A stretch of DNA of 64,000 nucleotides. It comes from Gelatoporia subvermispora B. Its lineage: Eukaryota; Basidiomycota; Agaricomycetes; Polyporales; Gelatoporiaceae. The notes under the pieces are model-generated. The model was not told the origin of the DNA, made no database searches, and saw only the letters and a list, made by a program, of their open reading frames with translations. A program made the translations under genes and the position numbers. Shown here one piece after another: positions 1 to 11,704 of the stretch (position 1 is the stretch's first letter; each line of letters opens with the position of its first letter). The DNA is taken from NCBI GenBank assembly GCA_000320605.2, contig KB445793.1, positions 818,556 to 882,555 on the forward strand, in the 5' to 3' direction.

Positions 1-245
1 GGACACGGCCATACAAGTACGTTGACGCTAGGGATCCATGGCGATGAGCGATCCAGCGGCATTGCGCCCTCCTGGTAGCGGTAAAGCCCCCGACCGTCAC
101 GTCTCCAATGGATCCGTTTGTTCGAAAGAGCACAACCGGCGAGGGCATGGACATACAAGTACGGCGACGCTAGGGATACATGGCGATGAGCGACCCAGCG
201 GCGTAACGCCCTCCTGGTAGCGGTAAAGCCCCCGACCGTCCCGTC
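1..245 (+). repeat. Two tandem units of a ~140-bp repeat
   Basis: Two copies of a unit with the shared core CATGGCGATGAGCGA (cores at 37 and 179, period 142) followed by GGTAGCGGTAAAGCCCCCGA. The same units recur at 12532-13000, where four copies are seen. The window begins inside the array, so the true left end is unknown. No coding frame is conserved across units, so the short ORFs here are not credible genes. Confidence 0.85.
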
Positions 246-408
246 TCCATTGTCATATTGCTCTCGCCGAGTGGAGGAGGAAGAGCAAGACCAAAGTGGC
301 GTCTAAAGCCCAGATGCAACGCACGGAACGATTTTCGCGTAGAACGAAGGGATGGAGGAGTCATAGGAGAGGATGAAGGGAGAGAGACTTCGCGGTGGAG
401 ATTGGCTG
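246..408 (+). repeat. Conserved block A, left copy
   Basis: Unique-looking block directly after the tandem units. It is nearly identical to 13003-13157 and in the same orientation, running from ATTGCTCTCGCCGAGTGG to GAGATTGGCTG. In both places it follows the tandem units, so the two loci are copies of one repeat family. Confidence 0.8.
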
Positions 409-1135
409 CATGTACACATGATACGCACATCTTCGCAATAACTGCAGTTTTGCGCGCGAGAATCCAGAAACATAGCCAGCGACAAGTTTTAGGTACGAGC
501 GCAATGGTTCCGTAGAGCGCGGTCAGCATCTGTCTGCGGCTCGCATGAACCTCGGGATGGTCTGTTTGTGAGATAGCCGCATCGTATGTCTGCTTCGTAT
601 CGTACATTCTTGTGTACAGGTGATGTTCCGTCGCAGTATAGGCATCCACGGAGGATTGTCTTGGCGTCAAGGAGATAGCCAGCGCAGTATGACATCCGCG
701 TCGTAGGTCATGCGCGCAGAGCCGCAGTAGCTGCCTCAGCCACGACAGCCCGGAACCGTCCTCGCTGCGCACAAGTGAATTTATCATCTAAATATACTGC
801 ACGGAATCACCATAATTGCCATAGTTACCACAGACACGATACACTGATCACTGCTACTAGCGAGGATACTGTCGTTGCTTTTCATGCAAATGCTGCTCAC
901 GACTCAACACCGCCTAATGTCCCAGCCGGTCGTGGAGCTTGATTAACGACGTCCTAGAGGCATGCAAATCCTTACAGTATAACAGGTTAGTTTGAGGAAA
1001 TATCTACGTAACAGACTTTGGAGCATCTTTCGAGGTCCTGTGCACTCAGTCGCCATCATCCACAAGCGTCCTGGAGCTTCAAAGAAAACTGTTCTGAGAA
1101 GTCGTTGCGGGTCTCTTTACTCTTGATCGGGAGCC
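409..1135 (+). repeat. Long inverted-repeat arm, left copy
   Basis: The reverse complement aligns with 11705-12376. Clear anchor stretches are GCTATGTTTCTGGATTCTCG, TCGTATGTCTGCTTCGTATC (left strand) and GAGTCGTGAGCAGCA. Similarity fades gradually toward 1135. In this copy the arm follows block A; in the other copy the inverted arm precedes the tandem units. This fits a non-autonomous element with long terminal inverted repeats, of which each locus keeps a different end. No transposase is visible. Confidence 0.75.
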
Positions 1136-1631
1136 ATAGAAGCCTCAAGACCATCTGGTGCAGGAGGTGGGTATAGAGACAATTCGACTAGACACGAGTG
1201 CACAGATGCGTGACTTAGGCTAGTCTGGTCCGAGAAACTCTCGCGCTGACGCGGTCGTCTGACCTCACGAGCCATGAGTGCTACGAGAGAGGGGTGGAAC
1301 TCCTATGATGCGTTCGTGCTATTTAATTCCAAAGAGCATTAGCTGTGAGTTCAAAGCAGGTAAACGGCCTTGCAGGGTACGCTGAACATGTTAATCGCGC
1401 CCGGGCCAGTGGCCCAGTGTCGAGTCGATTAGCCAGGGTCGTCAGAAGCGCCCATCGGTGATACCGTCAATCCTCTACTCACGCTATTGTCTCGTCCCGA
1501 CATCGAAGCAATCACAGTCTCTGAGAGTGTCGGTAGTTCTTGACGTTTGGCCTTTTGTCTGCTGTATATGGGTCCTATATGCTGCCAAATGGTGTTTCGT
1601 TTTCCTGTCCAGAGAGATTCCGATCGCGACC
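1136..1631. other. Non-coding stretch
   Basis: No ORF with coding character and no RNA gene recognised. A short GGCCCAGTGTCGAGTCG piece near 1410 faintly resembles part of the adjacent repeat arm. Confidence 0.5.
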
Positions 1632-2894
1632 ATGTCGACACCGTTCAGCACCGACAACCTGGACAATTGTCTCTGGTTGCTCAATATCAATGCTTACCTC
1701 CGCAACCTGGACACGGGCACCGTCCGAGAGCAACTATTTAGATACAGGCTGAAGCGCGAGTCGTCTTGCTGTGCGCCGGCCGCAAGTTATGATGTCCTCT
1801 CTCTTATTCGTACCCCAGCAAAGCACGGTTAATTTCGTCTCGGCACAAAAGATACAAGATATGGTATTCAAATATTCGAATGGTCAGTCCAAGTTTGTTG
1901 TGCTTCGTCATGTACGTTCTCATATGTATTCCTGGCCAGCCCTTAATGTGTTCAACGAATGCTCGCCGCTGGAAGTCGAGGAGATAGTTTTCTCGAACGG
2001 CCTTCTAACGGTTCTCCAAGACCTCGCCGCATTAGTTGAATTGTACTTATGCAACTTTGGCTCGCATTTACCGAAGGATGTGGTGGACACGTCCGCTGCC
2101 GTGGTATGTGTCCTCGTTTCCTTAGTACGAACTCGTGCTCAAGATACCAGATCGTTTCTGTCAGACACCAGGCCTATTTGCTCTCTTGGCCCCGAGAGAC
2201 TGAACTGCAATTCATCATGCGAAGAGACCACTTGGTTACCGCAGGTCGTTTCTTCGACACTTTTCTCTTGAAGTACGACCCCCTTGACCAATGGAAGTGC
2301 TCAGAAGGTCGTCGGCATTGGCTGAAAGCCCTTCGTGCCTTTGGGCTGGGCAGAGATTGTCCCGTTGGAGGAGATAATCACGGTGGCCCACCAGGCGGGG
2401 AGGCCCAAACCCGCAAGAGTCATCGCTCCGAGGCTCAAGATCCGACTATGGCTAGAACGGAAGACGAACCACCACGGTGCCGGCGCCGATCAGAGGATTT
2501 GTCCTCTATGGGCTCCTCCATACCACCTGCTTCACCGACTCTCACGGAGAAATCATGCACTGAAGAGCATTCTACGCCCTCCTCTCGGTTCCCCGCGGGT
2601 CGTCGATCACACAGCATATCTTCGTCGTCGAGCACCTATGTCAACTTCTCGTGCGATGAAGATGTTGAAGCGACCGCCGACATGTCCGACACAGATTCGT
2701 CGTCGTCCGGGGGACCAATGGCTCCGGCCAGGTTCTCTGTGCATCGTTCGCATTCTTCGAAGGCGATAGCGATGAGCACGAGCACCGAGGCAGATCCCCC
2801 CGGCCTCGTCGCACCAGCTGCCTCTCAACAAAGTAGATCCTGGAGTGATACACTCAGGCGATATCTCAATCCGTGGACGCACTGGTGGTCTTAG
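1632..2894 (+). CDS. Hypothetical multi-exon protein, serine-rich C-terminus (weak)
   Basis: I do not recognise a family. An ATG at 1632 opens a short frame (MSTPFSTDN...). A second open frame with more natural composition runs from about 1771, and a third, 2049-2894, ends in a Ser-rich tail rich in D/E/S and then SRSWSDTLRRYLNPW before the stop at 2894. A plausible donor GTATGT lies at 2104. I could not join the pieces into one convincing phase-consistent model. The segment may be a lineage-specific gene, a decayed gene or chance ORFs beside a repeat. Treat the boundaries as provisional. Confidence 0.25.
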
Positions 2895-3890
2895 TGCAGT
2901 TGAGGCCGTGCAGTTGAAACCATGGTGCAAGCATTCCGTGATCTGGAGACCACATTGCGGCGCGATTCGCGGACCAGAAGCGAGGCCACCGAGCCTTCAC
3001 CTCCACGCATGGGTGTTGGCTCCGTGTCCGAGCACGCGTGTTGAGTACCCATCGAAACCACACAATGGTTCCAGGCAACATGCAAAAAGCCGTATATGCC
3101 TCGTACTATATTCTGAGCGACAAGTGAAGCAGTTTGGTATCATGTATGACTTGACGACAGCGACACCACTCTACGGTGAACAGCATTGTATGTATATTAG
3201 AACATGACTCACCTGGTATTAGTCGTATGTACCACTATGTATGTACTATAGCGATTGATCACGACCCACGGGTAATTTGCCGACGGTATCTCAGACAGCT
3301 TTCACGGTGCTTGTCTCGACAAGCCTCCGCGTAGCATGAAGACGTGACGTGTTGTCCAGAATCAGGCACTCGGGGAAGCACAGGTGCGCTTTCTGCGCTA
3401 TTGGCTGTTTTTTGAACTCATAATTGGGAGTTAGGCATGGTTCTCATATTGCCAATAACACGTAGCGTACAGCGACGACATCTACACACGGTTGAGCAAT
3501 AAGAATGCAAATTGAACTAGCAGCCAGCGCGACATTGAACACCTACTTGGCCGATGAAGGGAAAAAGCTAGAAAGTCCAAGCAATAAATAAGGACCGGGG
3601 CACAATTAGAAGTAAGGCCAGGCCGTATACAATAAACCTGACAACATCAGAGCGACTAGGAGACATCGTGGTCGAGCGTAAGAGGGGCGGGGAACCATTC
3701 CGGGCCGCGCACATCGTCACTTCGTTTGTACACACGCAAGTCTACACGGCAGTCTTGAACCCAAGCACGAAAAAAAGGCGAGAAAGTGGCCACAAACAAG
3801 TCGTGGCCTGGTATCTGACGACCCGAAACAAGAAGCCACAACACTTGGCAACGAAAGCAGATGGTAGACCCGCACCAAAATCCCAACAAA
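2895..3890. other. Intergenic, no gene seen
   Basis: AT-richer than the flanks, with only short ORFs. The right part should hold the 3' untranslated region of the mucin gene on the minus strand. Confidence 0.5.
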
Positions 3891-6800
3891 TTACCAGTTC
3901 ATCGTGTTGTCCCTCAGGATCGGCGCGCCGATCATTGCCGCATTCACCGGCCTGCGCTCGCGCATCGCGTTCTCCGGGCTGACATCCGCATTCGCCGCGT
4001 ACGCGTACGCGTCCGCCGGAGCCTGGGCCTCAGAGTAGCCGCGGAGCGAGTCCGCAGCGAAGTAGAAGCTGCGCCTGCGCTGGCCGCCGAGACTGTCGCG
4101 GTCGAACTCGTGGTTGTCGGGCGGCGAGCCGTCGTAGCCAGTGGGCACCTCCGAAAGGCGGCGGTGCGCGAGCTCGCGGCGCTGCTTGACAGCGCGGATG
4201 ACGAGGAAGGCGAGGACGATGAGCGTGATCGCGCCGAGTGAGGTGACAACACCAATGATCGCGTCCTCACGCGTCTTGGAGGACGAGGACGAGCTTGGCG
4301 TCGAGCCGCTACTGTCCGGGGCACCGGTCCCGCCTGGCGCGGCGACTGCGTCGACGGGGAAGGAAGGGTCGACGTGTCCCGCGAGGGCGCTGTATGGCGA
4401 AGGGCTGCCCGTGTAGAACGCAGAATCCTTGTTAATGATCTGCTCCGCAAGATTGTTGATCTGGTTGCTCGGGATGTAGCCGAGCCACATCGTGCCGAGC
4501 TGATCTTCTTCTGCAGTGCTCGTGTACGTCGACGGCTGCCATACTTGCAGAGCAAACGTCAAGATGTCATTCTCTGCAGATGCAAACATATCAGGTTGTG
4601 GGCAGATGAAGGAGTAAAAGATACACACGGTCAACGCTCAACGAGCTTGAAAGGATGATTGGCATCCAGGCGAACACCTCAGAAGACGATTGCGTGTTGT
4701 TCGCAACAAACGGCCAGTTCAGGGCATCATCGAACAGAATACTGACGAGCGTGTAGTTAGTCGGCACCTGGTCGGGTTCAACACTGGTCGCGGGGTAGAT
4801 CCGCGCTGCAAGACCCGCAGGAAGCGGCACAGCGCTTGGGCTCGTCGTCGGAGCGACACTGGAGATCACCTTGGACGACGTCGGCAAATCGGGGTCGGTC
4901 TGCGTCGATGACGGGGAAGACGTCGTGCTCGGCGTGGATGCGACCAGGAGGGATGTGGCGGTCTCGAAATTGAACTGAGACTGGACAGACGGCGTAGTCA
5001 CTGGGGCGGAGGACACTGTCGAGAGCGAAGAGAACGACAACGACGCGCTGCTGGAGAGACCTGACGGGAAGCTGATGACGATACCGCTGGACGCGCTGGC
5101 TGACGCAGAGGACGAACCACTGGCCGACAGAGTGATCGAAGCACTAGACTCAAAGATCAGACGGTACATTCAGCTATCAATCGGCGAAACGCACCTGGAA
5201 GCCGACGAGGTACCATTGCCGCCGACGAGTCCTGAAGACAGGCTACCAGAAGCGCTGCTAGAATCAGTAGCAGAGGCAGAGGACTGACTGCCAGACGGGC
5301 CAGAAGCAGTGATCGTCCCAGACGCGCTGCTGGATCCGCTGGCCGCTGCTGAACCACTGACTGACGCACTGCTCGAGCCAGACGCGCCACTGGCGCTTGC
5401 ACTCGAGCTCTGGCTACCAGACGACGCGCCAGAGGTCGGTGCGCCACTTCCTGAGCTGCCTGACACCGACGCGGATCCAGATGTGGGGAAGATCGAAGTC
5501 GGGATGATTGACGGCAAGGAAATCGGCGGTAGAGAGATCGTGGGAAGCGAGATGGTCGGGAGCGAGAGCGAGATGCCGGACGCAGACTGGGAGGTCGGTG
5601 CAATAGATGGCGCAGAACCCGAGTCGCTAGCAGACGCAGACGCGGAAGACGCGCTGGCCGAAACAGTGGGCGACGACGACGGAGTGAACGGGATACTGAT
5701 CGGACCAATCCCAATGCCGCTCGGGCCAATAGACAGGATCGGGCCAGGCGTCGAGGATGCGCTGTCTGTGGGCGCCGCTGAGGAACCGGAGGCCGACGCG
5801 CTGCTTGAGTCCGTGGCGGAGTCGGTGGACGCGGAGTCGGATGCAGACACGCTGGCGGAGCTGGCATCCGTCGAGGCCGCCGAGGGCGTCGAGGACGGCG
5901 GGGGACCCAACAAGGTGACGGAGCCAATACCGATGCCACTGGGTCCAAGGGACAAGATCGGGGGCGGCGCAGATGCACTGTCCGTGGGTGCCGCTGCGGA
6001 ATCGGAGGCCGACACGCTGCTCGAGTCCGTGGCGGATGCGCTTGCAGAACCGGTGGGCGCAGAATCGCTGGCGGAGCTGGCATCAGTGGGAGTGGCTGAG
6101 GGCGTCGAGGATGCCGGGGGACCCAACAAAGTGACGGAGCCAATGCCAACACCACTGGGGCCAAGGGACAAAATCGGCGGTGGCGCAGATGCACTGTCTG
6201 TGGGTGCCGCTGCGGACGCGGAGTCGGAGGCCGACGCGCTGCTCGAGTTGGTGACAGAGTCAGTGGGCGCAGAGTCGGTCGCAGACGCGCTGGCGGAGCT
6301 GGCATCCGTCGGGGCCACCGAGGGCGTCGAGGACGGCGGGGGTCCCAACAAGGTAATGGAGCCAATACCAATGCCACTGGGTCCGAGGGACAAGATCGGC
6401 GGTGGCGCAGATGCACTGTCGGTAGGGGCGGGCGCGCTTGCCGAGTTGCTGGCAGATGCACTGCCGGAGCCCGTCGCAGACACGCTGCTAGAGTCCGTGG
6501 GCACACTCGCACTCGCAGAGTCGCTGGCAGACCCGCTGCTCGAATCCGTCACGGACGCGCTGGCCGAAGTAGCCGAGGACGCAGCAGAGTTGCTGGCAGG
6601 CGCGCTCGACGACGGAGGGGGTCCGAGGATGGTGATCGGGCCCAGACCTATGCCACTCGGGCCGAGAGAGAGGATAGGCGGCGGGGTCGGGTCTGCGCTC
6701 GAGACAGACGCGGAGGCGCTGTCAGTTGCGGAGGCAGAGGAGCTGTCGCTACTCGAGGACGCGGGGGTATCGCTGCTCGCGCTCGCCGACGCAGAGCCTG

Positions 6801-7794
6801 AAGAGGAAGCGAGAGCAGAAGACGCGCCTGAGGCGGAGGAGGGGGAAGCAGAGTCGGAAGCGGAGGATGAAGCAAGGGAGGATGAGGCCGAGGCAGATCC
6901 TGAGGCAGCGGAGGAAGACGCGCTGGCGGAGACGGATGCAGAGGACGACGCCGCGGAACTCGGTGCGCTGGGGCTCGGTACAGGGCCCAGAACTGTCGAG
7001 CTTGCGGGGACGAGTGCAGTCGTACCGGGCCCGTTCGGATTGGGAGGGAGTAGGCCATTCACGATGCCGTTGAGCACATCTCCGGTGCCATTCAGGACTT
7101 CACCTGTGCCATCTGTGGCGAAGGCTCATTAGTACGTGCGCATACACGAGTGACTCGAGGAATGGAAGGTAGGTAGACAGTTGCTCGAAGGCAGAACTCA
7201 GGCGACTTTCGCGTGTAAGAAGCATCGTGGAAGGCACGCATGGGAGAAGGGGGGCGTGATGCCATAACAACATCGAGAATTCCAGAATTTCCAAGAAGCG
7301 CACCGCAGTACTATGAGTGTACCACTGTAGTAAAGTCTCCCGGCATCCTCTAGCCTTGCAAGCCTATGCAGACACTGGCCAACAATGGGCCCAGTCAGAG
7401 GGGTGTCTCCAAAGGCCCGTCCTCGCTAGCCTCGACTACTCTCCGTCCGTGTTGGACGACAATGAGCCACCCATGTGGCCCATTACATCACGGTAACGAG
7501 GTTTGCGCAGTGATAGGATACCAATCAGAGCGCGCGACGAAGCCTGATTGGGGATTCCGATCGAGAAAATCTGCAGAGAGCAGAATCAGACGCGACGACG
7601 GAACGCCACTCACCAAGGATATCGCTCAAGCCGTCCTGCAGCTGCCTGGGCGGGAGAGCCCTGAGGATGCGCTTTTTGAGAGACTTGCGCGCGTGGGACG
7701 ACTGGTAGGACGAATGTGTCGCCTCTGCGACGGCGACAAGGAGAGCAAAGAAGAGCAGGAAGGCAAATGCGAGGCGACGGGGAGCAGAGAACAT
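3891..7794 (-). CDS. MSB2: Msb2-type signalling mucin, cell-surface sensor
   Basis: Model: exons 7614-7794, 5195-7112, 4629-5143, 3891-4573 (phases agree; 1098 residues). Exon 1 gives a signal peptide (MFSAPRRLAFAFLLFFALL). Residues about 75-850 are a Ser/Ala/Thr-rich mucin-like region holding five copies of a PPPILSLGPSGIGIG-type repeat. Next comes the membrane-proximal domain with VWQPSTYT, LGYIPSNQINNLAEQI and SAFYTG, which I recognise from fungal Msb2 proteins. One transmembrane helix lies near 977-1000, followed by a basic, cytoplasmic tail of about 100 residues. Msb2 proteins sense surface or osmotic cues upstream of Cdc42 and MAP kinase cascades; that role is inferred from the family. 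The first intron is unusually long here (501 nt) and might hide a small exon. Other introns are 51 and 55 nt. Long ORFs on other frames of exon 2 are by-products of the repeats. Confidence 0.8.
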
Positions 7795-8729
7795 GGCTAG
7801 TTACGAGAGGTGTGGGGAGAAGAAGGGTTGCTATGTAGTATGCTGTCGAGCGTGGACGGCGAGACCGCTAGCAGTGTCCGCCTGGAAGGAATGTGGGACT
7901 GCCTGTGAGCAGTAGGAGGTGATGGAGGATGGCGAGCAAGTCGCTACGGCCGGCGGAGGGAGGCCAGGCTGGCCGGGATATAAGTTACTCGTCGACGGTG
8001 GTGGTCAGAGCGAACCTAGTCTTTGGCCTTGTTTGTTTCTAAGCGCTCGCTTCCCCGAGCTCGATTTACAAACTTGCCTTTGTTACCCCCTGCATCAATT
8101 CCGTAGACTGCTCCCATCTGTCGCCGCCAGGTTCGCCGTCCTCGAAGGTCTGGACCATCGACAGTGCACAGCATCCAGACGCCAACGAGCATCTCGACTG
8201 ACCTATTTAGCCGACAGCTTCTGCTCCATCGCGTCTCTCGTCACGCGAGGCGGCGGCGTCGTTTCCGCTCCATCTTTCAGACGCCACATTTCCCGCTTGT
8301 TTCTCAAAGAGTACAGCGTCGTCCAGTGCATCTCTGGGAGGATCTGCCACTTACGTTGAGCTGCATTCCTTCTGTATGATATATCATGACTCAATGCTGG
8401 CATCGCGAACGTCGGATCACGGCCACACGGATGGACGAGTCTGCCCTTGATCGTGTGAACTCCCGTTGCGCAGTAGACACACCGCCACATCGGCAACTCA
8501 AAATACTCATCTACACCCGCACATAAGACTGGCGCAAAGCCGCAGCAGCGCGCCGATCATGGTAATCGTATATCCAGTACTCGACAGACATACGTGGCTT
8601 CGTACCTAGAGCATGGGCAAGACGCATACAAGGCATGGGGAGCGGATGTGCGCTATGCGGCGCGAATGGGCAGTGTAGGACAGGGTAAATACATGGCGGG
8701 TAGGGTACACAATCCCAGAAAGTGACCTT
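7795..8729. other. Intergenic between mucin and L25 genes
   Basis: Holds the 5' region of the mucin gene (on its left) and the 3' region of L25 (on its right). A GGGATATAAG box at 7976 points to the right, but no credible plus-strand gene follows. ORF 7919-8359 has no recognisable protein. Confidence 0.5.
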
Positions 8730-9441
8730 TTAGATGAAGCCGATCTATGCACACACACATTCAGGTTCTGATATTACATGAATATCAAGATTATAACGCA
8801 CCTTGTTCGCGACGTCGAGGGCGTCGTGATCCGCGGTCAGGCGAACGTACGCCTTCTTCTTGCCGTCAGGGCTATTCGTGCGGGAGTTAGCGGCGTATCT
8901 CAACTTGAGCTTGTTCTATACATACCGAATGAGGGTGTTGATCTTCGCCGTCTGGACATCGTACAGCTTCTTCACCGCATCCTTGATCTGGCGCTTGTTC
9001 GCCTTGATGTCAACGATGAAGACGAGGGTGTTGTGCTCCTCAATCTTCTTCATCGCAGACTCGGTGTTCAGAGGCCTATTCACCACTCATAACGTCAATT
9101 TCGATGTCACTTATCAATCACTACAGATTGCAGTAAGACTGACGAGACAATGGTGCGGAACTGGTCCATCCGTGGCGCATGGGGGATTGACTTGCGCGGG
9201 TACTTGGGGTCACGGGGGAGGCGGAGGGTCTTGGGGCGGTGGAAGGAGACGGAGGTGCGGATCTTGCGCGCACGGTGCGCGTGGGCGCCGACGAGCGCAG
9301 CCTTCTTCGCCGTCTTCGCCTTCTGCTCCTTGGAGGCCGCTACAAGTAGCGAAAATCAATTTGCAGCTCTAGAAGTACGGGGTGCGACTACATACTCTTG
9401 GCGGCCTGAGCCTTGCCCTTGTTGCTCTTGGTAGCGGCCAT
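8730..9441 (-). CDS. RPL25: 60S ribosomal protein L25 (uL23, L23a family)
   Basis: Model: exons 9396-9441, 9144-9339, 8926-9075, 8802-8871, 8730-8744; all phases fit and give 158 residues, normal for this family. The start ATGGCCGCTACCAAG opens a Lys/Ala-rich N-terminus. Diagnostic family stretches are [58 protein letters not shown] and [18 protein letters not shown]. uL23 sits at the exit of the peptide tunnel of the large ribosomal subunit and contacts the signal recognition particle. Dense introns near the 5' end and a tiny last exon (five codons with stop) are usual for fungal ribosomal protein genes. Function is established knowledge of the family; the call rests on direct sequence recognition. 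Confidence 0.97.
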
Positions 9442-9579
9442 TTGTATTACCGAGTCTACGAAGCCAAAGCATAAGTCCCAGGTTGGCCGACAGAGAATAT
9501 GGCAGAGCACGCAGGCCGAACGATGGGCGGTGTCGGTATTAGCAGGTATATGTGAACTATTGCTGCTTCAAGTGCAAGT

Positions 9580-9969
9580 TCACTTTGCCGAATGATTTGA
9601 CATGTCTTGTTCCTCGCACTTGAAGCAGCAAAGCCAGCCCAGCGCATCTTGCTCAAGAACATAGGTCTCCGTCGTCCCAGTGCAGCACCAGCCCGAACCG
9701 ACAGCCTGACTCTCCCATAGCCGCGCGCCGTCATCCGGTCTGTGACACTCGCATCCAGCCTCTTCCCGCGCACTCCTTCCTCTCGGACTTGCATAGTGGC
9801 CTTCCCAGTGTGTCCTGCGTGCCCTGGAACGAAAATACAGTGTAGCAGCATACTCACCTTGACGAATACGGGGCCTGTGTAGGGTGGGTGGAAGTTTTGG
9901 AACGACGGGCGCGGCGAGCCGGAACTTGCCGGAGGTGGAAGTGTAAGCGCCCGAGCGGGGTCTCCGCAC
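9580..9969 (-). CDS. Small uncharacterised ORF upstream of L25 (weak)
   Basis: A 129-codon open frame with a basic N-terminus (MRRPRSGAYTSTSGKF) and a Cys-containing C-terminus (LCCFKCEEQD). It lies only 138 nt upstream of the L25 start on the same strand. A GTGAGT donor and a CCAG acceptor 34 nt apart exist inside, but such an intron would be very short. It could equally be 5' leader sequence of the L25 transcript. No family recognised. Confidence 0.25.
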   Translation of the reverse strand: MRRPRSGAYTSTSGKFRLAAPVVPKLPPTLHRPRIRQGEYAATLYFRSRARRTHWEGHYASPRGRSAREEAGCECHRPDDGARLWESQAVGSGWCCTGTTETYVLEQDALGWLCCFKCEEQDMSNHSAK

Positions 9970-10518
9970 TGGGGCGCGTCGTCGAACTTGGCTCTCTTCC
10001 GGTCACCCCGCCTGGATGCACGTTGGACTCATCGTCTTCTAAATTGCTGCAATTTAAATCTCATCGTGTCTCGTGTCTGCCTCGCTTTGCTCGTCGCATT
10101 CAGTGACTCATGAGTAGTGTCCAAGAGAGGTTCTAGGACTACTCCTATGAGGCGCTTGATTCACGTTCGCTCCGTTACCGGGAAGTTTGAGGGTCCTATG
10201 TCCGCCGCATCATCACCTCGTGGGCCCGACCAGCTCTAGCCCTTGCTCTGTGGTCAAGCTTACGCCAAATTTATGCGGCGTGACCCCACAGACGGCCGAC
10301 GTCTGATAGTGACATTCGGATACGACTATACCGCGTTCAGCGTTCCAGCTATCGGAAGGACCGTATTTCGCCTCCCACCACGCTCTGTGCACCGTCTGAC
10401 TCTCCACAAACAACATGCCACTGATTCTGCTAGAGTAAAAAAGTGCCCGACTTGATACTGCTTGTCAGCTACTGACGCTACCCTCCACCACACCGATCTC
10501 TCTGTACTTTGCACCAAT
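9970..10518. other. Intergenic, upstream of DUG3-like gene
   Basis: About 550 nt with no coding character; expected to contain the promoter of the plus-strand amidotransferase gene. No clear TATA box was seen. Confidence 0.5.
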
Positions 10519-11596
10519 ATGTGCCGCTGGTTCACGTACATCTCCAATTCTGAGCCTCAGCTGCTCGCGGATGTGCTCATTGAACCTGCCCATTCACTCT
10601 CGAAGCAGGTTCATGACCGCTATCTGCCGTACTTGAAACACTATGAGCCGGACGTCGATCCTGCGGATACGAAGAAAGAGATCTCGACGCGCAACAGTCC
10701 CTACAACATGGACGGCCTGGGAATTGCCTGGTACGACAACTACCCATCTTGCATTCATATTGGAACTTACAGCGCGCAGGTATTCCAACACCCGTGCCGA
10801 GTTCGGCGAGGCCCAAGGGCCGTCTCCTGCGCTGTACAAGATCCTGCGGCAGCCGCTGACGGACAACATCTACACCTCCATCTGTAACAACACGTCCTCC
10901 CAGGCGATCTTCGGGCACATCCGCGCCGCGAGCCCGTCGAGCGCGATCACGGACTATAACTGCCACCCTTTCCAGTTCGGACGGTGGCTCTTCATGCACA
11001 ACGGCGGGCTCGCGTTCTTCAACGTGGTTAAGCGAGACATGGTCACGTGCATGTCCGACGCGGCGCTCGACCTCGTCAAGGGCACGACCGACTCGGAGCA
11101 CCTCGCCGCGCTCTTCTTCACGTTCCTCGAGCAGGACAAGGGGCCCGCCGCGTGGGATGCGACGCACCCCATCGCGGACGTCAAGCAGGCGCTTGAGCTC
11201 GCGATCGCGAAGGTGCTCGAGTTCCAGGATGCGTATGTCAAGCGCAGCGGCGCCGCGCCGCAGGCGTCGAGCATTAACATCGCGATCACGGACGGCACGC
11301 AGCTGCTCGCGATCCGCTTCCGCAACCACGCCACCGAGCACCCGCCGTCGCTGTACTATTCGACGACAGCGGGTATCACGCTCAACAGGAAGTACCCGGG
11401 CCATCCCGATCAGGAGGGAGCGGACAATGGGAGCGCGAACTTGAAGGCGCCGCATGAGCATGGCGACCATGTTATCGTGGCGAGCGAGCCGACGACGTAT
11501 AAGAAGCACGACTGGCAGCTCATACCCAAGAACCAGTGTGTTATGGTACCTCCCGACATGCAGATGCAGCTGGTCCCCGTGGATGTGCAATTTTGA
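10519..11596 (+). CDS. DUG3: Dug3-like class II glutamine amidotransferase
   Basis: Model: exons 10519-10730 and 10780-11596, intron 49 nt, 342 residues. The protein begins MCRWF, so Cys2 becomes the N-terminal nucleophile after Met removal, as in class II amidotransferases. Further family marks are PAHSLSKQV, DGLGIAWY (split by the intron), FGHIRAAS, NCHPFQFGRWLFMHNG and an HLAALFF segment. In yeast, Dug3 works with Dug2 in cytosolic glutathione breakdown; the same role is inferred here. The splice choice is fixed by restoring the DGLGIAWYSN stretch in frame. The 347-codon ORF on the opposite strand is a GC-rich shadow. The gene ends about 110 nt before the inverted-repeat arm. Confidence 0.9.
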
Positions 11597-11704
11597 CATG
11601 TTGACATGCTGAGAACACACGGAGGGGTCCCGGAGAGGCCTGAGTCACGCATTTATGTACTCGTGTCTACTCAACATGTCTCTATTTCACTTCTTACGCC
11701 AGAT

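Noticed and set aside
5309..7132. 607-codon plus-strand ORF, and 451-codon minus-strand ORF 5157-6512 in another frame
   Set aside because: Both are shadows of the Ser/Ala-rich repeats of the mucin gene; no independent motif, and the mucin frame has signal peptide, splice sites and a conserved C-terminus.
10577..11620. 347-codon minus-strand ORF
   Set aside because: Antisense to the DUG3-like gene, Arg/Val-rich composition typical of a GC-rich shadow frame.
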